Shown here piece after piece: positions 7,548 through 14,875 of a stretch of DNA of 44,657 nt (position 1 is its first letter; each line of letters begins with the position of its first letter). Source of the DNA: Caldilineaceae bacterium (GTDB lineage: Bacteria > Chloroflexota > Anaerolineae > Caldilineales > Caldilineaceae). A model generated the notes under the pieces. The model saw nothing but the letters and a program-made list of their open reading frames with translations. It was not told where the DNA came from and ran no database searches. The stretch is from assembly GCA_018003515.1 (NCBI GenBank), contig JAGNDO010000041.1, positions 1-44,657 on the forward strand, written 5' to 3'. Both the position numbers and the translations under genes were made by a program.

Positions 7548-8315
7548 CTAGTCACTCACATTTTCATCGGCGCCGTCCACTTTGGCCGGTTCGGATTGGA
7601 ATTTGTAGCCAGCGCCGCGTACGGTGATCAGGTAGTCGGGCTGAGAGGGGTTGACCTCGATCTTTTCGCGCAGACGGCGCATGGCCACTTCCACCAAATT
7701 GGTGCCGCCCACCAGATCATAGCCCCACACTTCTCGGAAGAGCACTTCTTTCTTGACCGGGCGGTCGGCGTGGACCATGAGGTAGCGCAAAAGTTGCAGC
7801 TCAATGGGGGTCAGGTGAACCTGCACGTTGCCCATAAAGACTTCGTTGGTCTCTTCGTTCAGCTTGACATCCCGCACGGCAAGAATTTTATACTGGGGTC
7901 GTTCTTCCAGCCAGGAGATGCGGCGCAAAATGGCCAACAACCGGGCCTCCACTTCGCGAAAGGTGAAGGGTTTTGTGATGTAGTCATCGGCCCCAAATTC
8001 GAAGCCCCGCACAATATCGTCCGGGCGATTGAGGGCGGTCAACATCACAATCGGCACGTCAGACCGCTTGCGCAGCTCGCTGCACAGCTCAAACCCGTCC
8101 ATGCGCGGCATCATCACGTCGGTCAGCACCAAGCTGATGTCCAGGCTGTCAAAGATCTCCAGGGCTTCCTGGCCATCGTTGGCGGGATGGACCGTGTATC
8201 CGCCTCGATCCAGGGAGATACGCAGAAGATCCCGCAGGGGGGCTTCGTCCTCGGCGATCAAGATATGGATGTCCCGGTTCTGAGCTTTGCGGCTTTCTTT
8301 GCTTAAATCGGCCAT
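7548..8315 (-). CDS. OmpR/PhoB-family response regulator (orphan)
   Basis: A two-component DNA-binding regulator. I start it at ATG 8315 (255 aa; the frame is open further upstream but only the receiver domain onward is conserved). Receiver domain about 17-128: acidic pair E22/D23, phospho-acceptor Asp66 (LVLTDVMMP), Thr93 and Lys115 (ITKPF). The winged-helix domain (about 150-245) has LTPIELQLLRYLMVHADRPV and VEVAMRRLREKIE, ending VRGAGYKF. No histidine kinase is adjacent, so its input is unknown. It lies within the ruvC-ruvA cluster. Confidence 0.9.
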   Translation of the reverse strand: MADLSKESRKAQNRDIHILIAEDEAPLRDLLRISLDRGGYTVHPANDGQEALEIFDSLDISLVLTDVMMPRMDGFELCSELRKRSDVPIVMLTALNRPDDIVRGFEFGADDYITKPFTFREVEARLLAILRRISWLEERPQYKILAVRDVKLNEETNEVFMGNVQVHLTPIELQLLRYLMVHADRPVKKEVLFREVWGYDLVGGTNLVEVAMRRLREKIEVNPSQPDYLITVRGAGYKFQSEPAKVDGADENVSD

Positions 8316-8430
8316 TTTGATTCTACCTGCCCTCAGTGGATTTGTGGGGAATGATGACGATGGTGCGTCAACCGCTTCCCGGAAGCGTTGACCTGTTGGG
8401 AAGGTGGTTGCGGACACTATTTTTGGATAC

Positions 8431-9018
8431 TTATTCGATCAAACTTTGGTAGCGTGCTCGTTGCAGGTGGCACAGGGCGATGGCAATGCCATCGGCGGCG
8501 TCGTCCGGTCGGGGAATTTCGGCCAAATCCAGGGTTTGGCGTACCATTTCCTGCATTTGCTGCTTGTCGGCCTTGCCATAGCCGGTGATGGCCTGTTTGA
8601 TTTCGGCGGGCTTGTATTCGCTGACGGTCAGCCCGGCCAGGGCGGCGGCCAAGAGGGCCGCGCCCCGGGCCTGGCCCACGGTGATGGCTGTGCTGACGTT
8701 GCGGCCAAAGAAGAGTTCTTCGATGGCCAGGTCTTGGGGCTTAAATTCCCGGATCAAGCCTTGAATGTCCTGAAAGATCTCCAGCAAGCGCAGGTGCATG
8801 GGGTCGCCGGCGGCTGTGCGGATCACCCCGCATGCCAGCAACCGAATCTCCCCGGCAGGGCTTTCGGAGACCACCCCGTAGCCCGTGGTGGCCGTGCCGG
8901 GATCAATGCCCAGCACAATGCGCCCGTGTTCTCGGCCCCCCGGCCCCCAACTCTGGGGAAGATCGGCGGCGCTTCCCCCCAAGGTTGGGGGGGCAGGGGG
9001 GCGAACGATTGCGTTCAC
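8431..9018 (-). CDS. ruvC: Holliday junction resolvase RuvC with repeat-derived N-terminus
   Basis: RuvC cuts Holliday junctions symmetrically. The catalytic residues are present: Asp39 in LGIDPGTATTGYGVV, the Glu pair in DLAIEELFFGRN, and DD/D in RPDDAADGIAIALCH. E. coli RuvC begins only a few residues before its GIDPG. Here the frame runs 32 residues further, through a G/C-rich repeat (8934-9018), to GTG 9018, one base after the yebC stop. GTG 8919 (V34) or TTG within the repeat are alternative starts; no good ribosome binding site decides it. Confidence 0.88.
   Translation of the reverse strand: MNAIVRPPAPPTLGGSAADLPQSWGPGGREHGRIVLGIDPGTATTGYGVVSESPAGEIRLLACGVIRTAAGDPMHLRLLEIFQDIQGLIREFKPQDLAIEELFFGRNVSTAITVGQARGAALLAAALAGLTVSEYKPAEIKQAITGYGKADKQQMQEMVRQTLDLAEIPRPDDAADGIAIALCHLQRARYQSLIE
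8934..9018. repeat. G/C-rich MITE-like repeat inside the ruvC 5' end
   Basis: Two CCCCAA-x-TTGGGG-type hairpins and a terminal GTGAACGC match the copies at 32649-32758, 25146-25209 and 35424-35500. This copy occupies the yebC-ruvC junction and is open in the ruvC frame. Confidence 0.75.
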
Positions 9019-9019
9019 C

Positions 9020-9787
9020 CTAGGCCAGTTCGGCCATCAAAGCGTCGGACATTTCCATGTTGTGATAGACCATGTTGACATCATCCAACTCGTCCAGGGC
9101 ATCCACCAGATCCAAGACCGGAGCGGCTTGCTCGCCGGACAGGTCCAGGGTGATATTGGGGTGCATAATCAGTTGCATTTCGTCAAAGTTGTATCCACTT
9201 TCCTTCAGGGCCACAGCGGTCTGAGCCAGATCCGAATGCTCGGTATAGACTTCGATGCTGTCTTCGCTGATCACCACATCCTCGGCCCCGGCCTCCAGGG
9301 CAGCCATGAAGATCTCGTCAGCGTCCAGTCCCTTGTCGTCGCCCTCGTCGTCTTGCAGATTGAAGAGGATATAGCCGCGGGATCGGAACTGCCAGGCCAC
9401 AGAGTTGGGTTCGCCCAGGCTGCCGTTGGCCTTGGTGAAGCAGCGACGCACATCGGCGATGGCCCGGTTGCGGTTGTCGGTCATGCATTCCACCAATACC
9501 GCCACGCCGTTGGGTCCATAGCCTTCATAGACCACGCTTTCGTACTCGGCGGCATCTTTGTCCAGCCCAGCCCCCCGGTTGATGGCCCGTTCGATGTTGT
9601 CCTTGGGCATGTTCTCGGATCTGGCCCGTTCAACCGCCAGACGCAGGGTCATGTTGGTGTCGGGGTCTGCGCCGTCTCGGGCCGCAATTTGGATTTCCCG
9701 AGCCAGGCGGGTAAAGATTTTGCCCCGAGCCGCGTCCGCCGCCCCTTTTTTACGTTTAATTGTTGACCACTTTGAATGTCCAGACAT
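9020..9787 (-). CDS. yebC: YebC/PmpR-family protein (translation or transcription factor)
   Basis: A 255-residue member of the YebC/TACO1 family, known as a DNA-binding regulator in some bacteria and more recently as a translation factor for proline-rich stretches. The start MSGHSKWSTIKRKKGAAD at ATG 9787 is the family hallmark, with GAGGAT upstream; the frame extends further but is not conserved. FTRLAREIQIAAR, NMPKDNIERAI and YEGYGPNGVAVLVE are further signatures. It heads a yebC-ruvC-regulator-ruvA cluster, the classic yebC-ruvC linkage. Confidence 0.95.
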   Translation of the reverse strand: MSGHSKWSTIKRKKGAADAARGKIFTRLAREIQIAARDGADPDTNMTLRLAVERARSENMPKDNIERAINRGAGLDKDAAEYESVVYEGYGPNGVAVLVECMTDNRNRAIADVRRCFTKANGSLGEPNSVAWQFRSRGYILFNLQDDEGDDKGLDADEIFMAALEAGAEDVVISEDSIEVYTEHSDLAQTAVALKESGYNFDEMQLIMHPNITLDLSGEQAAPVLDLVDALDELDDVNMVYHNMEMSDALMAELA

Positions 9788-9871
9788 ACAACTATCCTCA
9801 CACAAGTTGCAGACCACTTTGTCAGACCGGCCAGTACAGCGCCGGGTGGTCAAATTAGAATACATAAGATT

Positions 9872-9900
9872 AGTTTAACAGTACTTGTCTATCTTGACAA
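9872..9900 (-). promoter_or_regulatory. Candidate promoter of yebC-ruvC
   Basis: Minus strand: TTGTCA (9900-9895), 17-bp spacer, TAAACT (9877-9872), about 85 nt before the yebC ATG. Confidence 0.5.
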
Positions 9901-9973
9901 TTATGCACTTTTTTGGTCATCTTGGCAATCGTTCGTGTCGGGAGTTTATGGAAGCCCTTTGCGCTTGCCGTCC

Positions 9974-11629
9974 CTAGGGCAAGGGGTTGAGCAGGGGCTG
10001 GCTTTGGCGCTCGTGCTGGGTCTCTGCGGCCTTGATAAAGGCCAAAAAGAGCGGGTGCGGACGGTTGGGGCGGCTTTTGAACTCCGGATGGAATTGGCTG
10101 CCCAGCATGAAGGGGTGGTCGGCCAGCTCGGCGATCTCCACCAGCCGCCCGTCGCTGGATTGACCGCTCAACACCAACCCAGCCTCTTGCATCACGGCCC
10201 GATAGCTGTTGTTGAACTCAAAACGGTGGCGATGACGTTCCTGGACCAGATCGCCAAAACCCAGGTTGGCGTAGGCGGTGTGGGCGACGCTGCCGGGGGT
10301 GAGCTGGCAGGGATAGATGCCCAGACGCATGGTGCCGCCCATGTCCGCAAGATCCCGCTGGTCGGGCATGAGATCGATGATGGGGTATTTGCTGTTGATG
10401 TCGAACTCGGTGCTGTTGGGCTCGTCGCTTTGGTAGATGTGCCGGGCCAGCTCGATGCAGAGTACCTGCATGCCCAGGCAAAGACCCAGATAGGGGATGC
10501 GCTTTTCCCTGGCATAGCGAGCCGCGATGATCTTGCCCTCAATCCCCCGATAGCCAAAGCCGCCGGGGACGACAATCCCGTCCAAGCCCGCCAATTGGCC
10601 CAAGTCGCGTCCCTTCTCCAACTCTTCTGAACTGATCCAAACCACCTCCACACCCCAGCCAGCGGTCTGGGTGGCGTGGATCAGGGATTCCTTCACGCTC
10701 ATGTAGGCATCTTCCAGCTCGATGTATTTGCCCACCAGCCCGATGCGCAGGGCCGGTTTATGCCGCAATAGATCTGCCACAAAGTGCCGCCAGTCGGCCA
10801 GCCCCAGCTTGGCATCCTGGGTGACGGTCAGGCCAAAGTGAGCAACCAGCCAATCGGCCAGGCCAGCCTCTTCCAAGCTCAAAGGCACCTCGTAGATCGA
10901 CTCGGCGGTCACCAAAGGGATGACGGCCTGGCTCTCCACATCGCAGGCCAGGGCGATCTTTTCGGTTACCTCCTTGCCCACGGGGAAGTCACTGCGCAGG
11001 ATGATCACGTCCGGCTGGATGCCGATGCCCCGCAGTTCGCGCACGCTGTGTTGGGTGGGCTTAGTCTTCAGTTCCTTGCTGGCGGCCAGATAGGGCAGCA
11101 GGGTGACATGCACATAGAGGGTGTTCTCCCGGCCCACATCCTTGCGCATCTGGCGGATGGCTTCCAAGAAGGGTAGCCCTTCAATATCACCGACCGTGCC
11201 GCCGATCTCCACCAAAAGCACGTCGGTCTCGGTGCTGCGGGCCATCTGGCCGATGCGCCGCTTGATCTCGTTGGTGACGTGGGGGATGGTCTGGATGGTG
11301 CCGCCCAGATAGTCGCCCCGCCGCTCTTTGGCGATCACATGGTTGTAGATCTGGCCGCTGGTGATGTTGCTCTGCTTGTTCAGGTTTTCATCCACAAAGC
11401 GCTCGTAGTGGCCCAGATCCAGGTCGGTCTCCGCCCCGTCTTCGGTGACAAAGACCTCACCGTGCTGATAGGGGGACATGGTGCCGGGGTCCACGTTCAA
11501 ATAGGGGTCCAGCTTCATGGCCGTCACCGAGATGCCCCGGGCCTTGAGGATGCGCCCGATGGCCGCCGCCGTCACCCCCTTGCCCAGGCCGGAGACCACG
11601 CCGCCGGTCACAAAAATGTATTTGGTCAT
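9974..11629 (-). CDS. pyrG: CTP synthase
   Basis: A 551-residue CTP synthase, which aminates UTP using glutamine. The N-terminal synthetase domain (about 1-270) begins TKYIFVTGGVVSGLGKG and has the Mg/UTP site LLVEIGGTVGDIEG. The C-terminal class I glutamine amidotransferase domain has GGFGYRG, the nucleophile Cys in LGLCLGMQ (near residue 382) and HPEF near the end. Its leader contains an intrinsic terminator 36 nt before the ATG, suggesting regulation by premature termination. Confidence 0.97.
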   Translation of the reverse strand: MTKYIFVTGGVVSGLGKGVTAAAIGRILKARGISVTAMKLDPYLNVDPGTMSPYQHGEVFVTEDGAETDLDLGHYERFVDENLNKQSNITSGQIYNHVIAKERRGDYLGGTIQTIPHVTNEIKRRIGQMARSTETDVLLVEIGGTVGDIEGLPFLEAIRQMRKDVGRENTLYVHVTLLPYLAASKELKTKPTQHSVRELRGIGIQPDVIILRSDFPVGKEVTEKIALACDVESQAVIPLVTAESIYEVPLSLEEAGLADWLVAHFGLTVTQDAKLGLADWRHFVADLLRHKPALRIGLVGKYIELEDAYMSVKESLIHATQTAGWGVEVVWISSEELEKGRDLGQLAGLDGIVVPGGFGYRGIEGKIIAARYAREKRIPYLGLCLGMQVLCIELARHIYQSDEPNSTEFDINSKYPIIDLMPDQRDLADMGGTMRLGIYPCQLTPGSVAHTAYANLGFGDLVQERHRHRFEFNNSYRAVMQEAGLVLSGQSSDGRLVEIAELADHPFMLGSQFHPEFKSRPNRPHPLFLAFIKAAETQHERQSQPLLNPLP

Positions 11630-11655
11630 TGTTTCGCCTTTCTTTGCAGCAACTC

Positions 11656-11692
11656 AAAAAAAAGAGGCACGGAGACGGCTGTCTCCGTGCCT
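11656..11692 (-). terminator. Intrinsic terminator in the pyrG leader
   Basis: Minus strand: a 12-bp perfect stem (11692-11681 with 11676-11665), loop of 4, then CTTTTTTTT (11664-11656). It ends only 27 nt before the pyrG start, with no gene between it and the upstream promoter, so it looks like an attenuator. Confidence 0.8.
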
Positions 11693-11837
11693 GAACCTAC
11701 CATCCTGTCGGATGAAAACTGACTGACGATGTAGGCGATTGGATTGGGTAATTTCTTTGCATAACCTCGGCTGGCTGCGGATCCAAGTTGTAGCCCCGCA
11801 AAGCGTTTTTTGAAATTCCTGTGACCACAACCGAGCT

Positions 11838-11867
11838 ATGGTAGCACAGGGGGTCCAGGCCTGTCAA
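11838..11867 (-). promoter_or_regulatory. Candidate promoter of pyrG
   Basis: Minus strand: TTGACA (11867-11862), 18-bp spacer, TACCAT (11843-11838). This gives a leader of about 200 nt. Confidence 0.5.
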
Positions 11868-11901
11868 AGCAAATCCGAGGGTGAAAACGATTCTCAAAAC
11901 A

Positions 11902-12001
11902 GGCCACGGATTGGACGGATGAAACGGATAAAAACGGATAAAAAGCCAAAAATCGAAAAAAAAATCCGTTTTGATCCGTTCGATCCGTCCAATCCGTGGC
12001 C
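11902..12001. repeat. Inverted repeat of ACGGAT-type units
   Basis: GGCCACGGATTGGACGGAT (from 11902) faces its complement ending at 12001; arms of about 38 nt consist of repeated CGGAT spaced 7-9 bp. The same family lies at 23878-23977. It sits 5 bp beyond the acpS stop. Confidence 0.85.
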
Positions 12002-12006
12002 TATTT

Positions 12007-12414
12007 TTAGTCAAACCCAATGGCCGTTACGAAGGCGATGGCCCGGCTGCGGTCGTGGCTGAGGCTGAGGGACCAGACGGTCAGCCCCTGGGCCTGGGCC
12101 AGGGCGGCTGCGGCCCCATGCAGATGCAGGACCGGTGCGCCGCTCTCCGGGTTGGACAGGATCTCCACGTCGGTCCAGGTCACCCCTTGCCGCCAGATGC
12201 CCGTGCCCAGGGCCTTGGCCACGGCCTCCTTGGCGGCAAAGCGAGCGGCCAGGGATTCCCGGCGGCCCCGGCAATAGGCCAGCTCCGCCGGGGTGAAGAC
12301 CCGTTCCAGGAAGCGGTCCCCGTGGGCAGAAACGGCTTCCGCCACCCGTGCGATCTCGATCAGGTCTACGCCCGTGCGCAGATTCATGCCGGAGGCGGGG
12401 AGATGGTCGCTCAC
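12007..12414 (-). CDS. acpS: Holo-[acyl-carrier-protein] synthase
   Basis: A 135-residue phosphopantetheinyl transferase that loads the CoA-derived arm onto acyl carrier protein. TGVDLIEIARVAEAV carries the metal-binding Asp, and FAAKEAVAKALGTG carries the Glu and Lys of the active site; WSLSLSHDRSRAIAFV is the C-terminal signature. Two starts are possible: GTG 12414, overlapping the stop of a 19-residue ORF as GTGA, or ATG 12387. I favour 12414 because of that overlap, which suggests translational coupling. Confidence 0.93.
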   Translation of the reverse strand: MSDHLPASGMNLRTGVDLIEIARVAEAVSAHGDRFLERVFTPAELAYCRGRRESLAARFAAKEAVAKALGTGIWRQGVTWTDVEILSNPESGAPVLHLHGAAAALAQAQGLTVWSLSLSHDRSRAIAFVTAIGFD

Positions 12415-12470
12415 AGACGGGCGGCCAGGGCGTCGGCTACGTGGGGGGTGGTCTGAACCATCGTCTGCAT
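12411..12470 (-). CDS. 19-residue ORF coupled to acpS
   Basis: ATG 12470 to TGA 12411 encodes MQTMVQTTPHVADALAARL. A consensus AAGGAG sits six bases before the ATG, better than anything in front of acpS, and its stop overlaps the acpS GTG. It could be a coupling leader peptide or the last remnant of a lost upstream gene. I do not recognise the peptide. Confidence 0.4.
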   Translation of the reverse strand: MQTMVQTTPHVADALAARL

Positions 12471-12493
12471 GGGTGGCTCCTTGGGTAGGCCAA

Positions 12494-13285
12494 TCAAGAG
12501 GTCATTTTCACCGCAAAGCGGCCAAGAATGCTGCGACCTTTGCGTCTTGGCGGTGAAGGGTTGCCTTGGGGGCGGGACGAACCCTTCTCGTGAAGCAGCC
12601 GCGTCAACAGTATATCACAAATTTGGCGGCCTGCCTGGGTACTGCCCCGAAAAATGATCATGAATCCTGAGGTACGTCGTCCTCCGCGCCCTGTCAAACG
12701 TCCCGAGTAGAACGGCCTCGTGAGTTGCTTGACATAGCCCAAATGATCCTGTAAGATGGGCATCAATTGCCAGGGCAGCATAGTCACCCGATCCTCATTG
12801 CCCTTCGTATCACGCACCACGATTTGATAACGTTCGAAGTCCAGATCCTTGACCCGCAGGCGCAGACATTCGAGCAGACGCATCCCTGTTCCATAGAGCA
12901 ACTTGGCCTGTAGACGGAAGAGCGGGTCGCCAATTTGCTCCAACACAGCCAGGGCTTCGGCCTTGCTCAAGACCACCGGCAGGCGTTTATCCCTCTTGGC
13001 GCGTAGGGCGTTGATGCCGGTGACCTCCACCCCAAGCACCTGTTTGTAGAGAAAAAGGATGGCCTGCATGGCCACGTTCTGGGTACTGGGGTCCACGTTG
13101 CGATCCACGGCCAAATGGGTCAAATAGGCCTCCACCTCAGGCCGGCCCATGTCGGCGGGATGGCGCTTGTTGTGGAAGAGGATGAAGTCCTTCATTCACT
13201 GCAGGTAGGTCTCTTCGGTGCGGATGGAATAGTGCTTGACCCGGATGATGTCCCGGGCGCGGTCGAGGAGTTTTTTCTCAGCCAT
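12494..13285 (-). pseudogene. Broken integron-type tyrosine recombinase (IntI-like)
   Basis: Read from ATG 13285, the frame gives HYSIRTEETYLQ, a TGA at 13198-13196, then MKDFILFHNKRHPADMG, the N-terminal SAM-like domain of integron/XerC-type integrases. Family members have Trp at the TGA position (LQW), so a TGG to TGA change is likely. The catalytic domain begins (LLYGTGMRLLECLRLRVKDLDF includes the first catalytic Arg; KGNEDRVTMLP) but homology stops near 12718 (KQLT). The His-x-x-Arg box and the Tyr nucleophile are missing. The remaining frame to 12494 is unrelated sequence. No attC sites were seen. Confidence 0.85.
12507..12557. repeat. Inverted repeat (TTCACCGC family)
   Basis: TTCACCGC and GCCAAGA on the left arm pair with TCTTGGCGGTGAA on the right. 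It resembles the CACCACAAAG hairpin at 43.6 kb and lies between acpS and the integrase remnant. Confidence 0.55.
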
Positions 13286-13431
13286 GGTTCATTTCCCTGT
13301 CGAATGGGTGACAGATGGAGCAAGAATGAGTCACAAGAGTCGGAATGGGCGTATTATGGTTCAGAAGTGAATTGATTGCAAGTTTATTTTGAGTAGATGT
13401 TTATGTAAAATGACTCGGATGTGAGTCATAA

Positions 13432-13629
13432 GTGGCGAGTGCCAGCACATTATTTACACTTTTGGGGACAGCACATAGTTTACAGGTACAGGTCAATCTG
13501 AGACAGCACATACTTGACAGTAGTCCTACAGATCGTGCCGCAGAATGGTAAAGTGTCAACGATGTGCTGTCCCAACGGGACATGTACTCTGACCCGAAAA
13601 AGTGTCAACTATGTGCTGGCACTCGCCAC
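13432..13629. mobile_element. 198-bp MITE-like element
   Basis: Terminal inverted repeats of about 32 bp: the first 19 bases (GTGGCGAGTGCCAGCACAT) are perfect at both ends and both continue to ACACTTTT. Inside, the core GACAGCACATA-n-TTGACA recurs: twice on the left arm (near 13468 and 13502) and once inverted on the right (near 13555-13572). Such multiple end-sites are typical of transposase binding sites. There is no room for a transposase. It fills most of the gap between the integrase remnant and the island. Confidence 0.75.
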
Positions 13630-13720
13630 ATAAGAAGTACTTCAAGGAGAGCGCCTGCTGGTTAAACAATGTCACACTCCCGTTCTGCGTCGCACAAATC
13701 TAGATTGGAAGGAGATTGGT

Positions 13721-14875
13721 ATGGCCTTGTTCCAAAGCAAGAAACAATCTGATAATAGTAGTGAAAGTGAGGAAACAAAACTAAAAATAGCCGTCACACC
13801 TTCAGGCTATGATGATATTGGCGCTGTACTTCAACAAATGGATTATAAGTTTGTCAATATCTCTGACGAACAGTTACAAAACCGAAAGCTGTTATCGAAA
13901 TACAATGTGGTCTTTTTGAATTGTTCAGGGGCTTGTAGTTCGTATGCACAAACTTCGGCCAGCGGGCTTAGAGAGTATGTTCAAAATGGGGGATCACTCT
14001 ATGCTTCTGACTTTGCTGCCGACTATATTGAAGCCGCTTTCCCAAAACACATTAATTTCAAAGGTAAAACAGGTAATGCCGGGAACGTTCAAGCAAAAGT
14101 GGTGGATGTTGGGTTGAGAGAAGTTTTGGGTAATCAGCTACCCTTGAATTTTGATATGGGAAGTTGGGTTCAAATCGAGAGTGTTAGCAAAACTCACGAG
14201 GTGGATGTATATCTGACTGTGAACGATAAGCCTATTCTAGCCGTGTTTAACTATGGAGATGGGCAAGTTATTTATACCAGTTTTCATAACCATGCTCAGG
14301 TCAGTAAACAAGAACAGACATTATTAAGATTTTTGGTACTCAAGCCGTTACTTGCTAGAGCAAAGTCAGCTATTACGTCTTTAGTGGCTTCCAAAGAAGC
14401 TGGTGCTGTAGAAATGATAGGGTTTCTAACGGCGGGAGAGTCTTCCATAAAATATGAGTTTGTCTCTCGCAAAGCGGGGGATCTTATCTTTATATTGAAT
14501 TGGGAGGGGAAGACCAAAATGGTATTATCGGTTTTTAGCCCCGATGGTTCGCCATATCAAAGTGTTGAAGCTGATAAGCCGCCTTTGCAGATTATCTCGC
14601 CTTCTGCGGCTACTGGATGTTGGTTGTATCAGGTAAAAGCGCTTAGTTCAGCGGATAAAAATGTGCCTTATGTAGTTTTAGTTGGGCCAGCTATTCAGAG
14701 TCAGGCGCAATCTTCTTCTTCATCTAATAATATTTCTTCTCAAAATGCACAATCATTAGGCGTTGCTGTATCTCTCAATGACCTGCCTTCACCAGATTGG
14801 TCTGACGCGCCGCAACAGTCACCGCCGCCACCTTCAACCCCTTCTTTAGATGATTTAGAAAAACTTGAGTGGTGA
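13721..14875 (+). CDS. Glutamine-amidotransferase-fold (ThuA-like) protein with tail motif
   Basis: A 384-residue protein opening the island; GGAAGGAG lies before ATG 13721. Residues about 20-215 look like a class I GATase/ThuA-type flavodoxin-like fold: KIAVTPSGYDDIGAVL, YNVVFLNCSG, LREYVQNGGSLYASDFAADY and a later FNYGDGQVIYTSFHNHAQ. No clear Cys-His-Glu triad is evident, so it is probably a binding rather than an amidotransfer module. About 235-325 is a beta-rich domain of unknown type. The Ser/Pro-rich tail ends with SLNDLPSPDWS and SLDDLEKLEW, shared with the next protein and kinase 1. Its stop overlaps the next start. Confidence 0.7.
   Translation: MALFQSKKQSDNSSESEETKLKIAVTPSGYDDIGAVLQQMDYKFVNISDEQLQNRKLLSKYNVVFLNCSGACSSYAQTSASGLREYVQNGGSLYASDFAADYIEAAFPKHINFKGKTGNAGNVQAKVVDVGLREVLGNQLPLNFDMGSWVQIESVSKTHEVDVYLTVNDKPILAVFNYGDGQVIYTSFHNHAQVSKQEQTLLRFLVLKPLLARAKSAITSLVASKEAGAVEMIGFLTAGESSIKYEFVSRKAGDLIFILNWEGKTKMVLSVFSPDGSPYQSVEADKPPLQIISPSAATGCWLYQVKALSSADKNVPYVVLVGPAIQSQAQSSSSSNNISSQNAQSLGVAVSLNDLPSPDWSDAPQQSPPPPSTPSLDDLEKLEW

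Noticed and set aside
11697..12020. A 107-codon minus-strand frame upstream of pyrG
   Set aside because: It is mostly the ACGGAT repeat and runs through the pyrG promoter; no coding signal.
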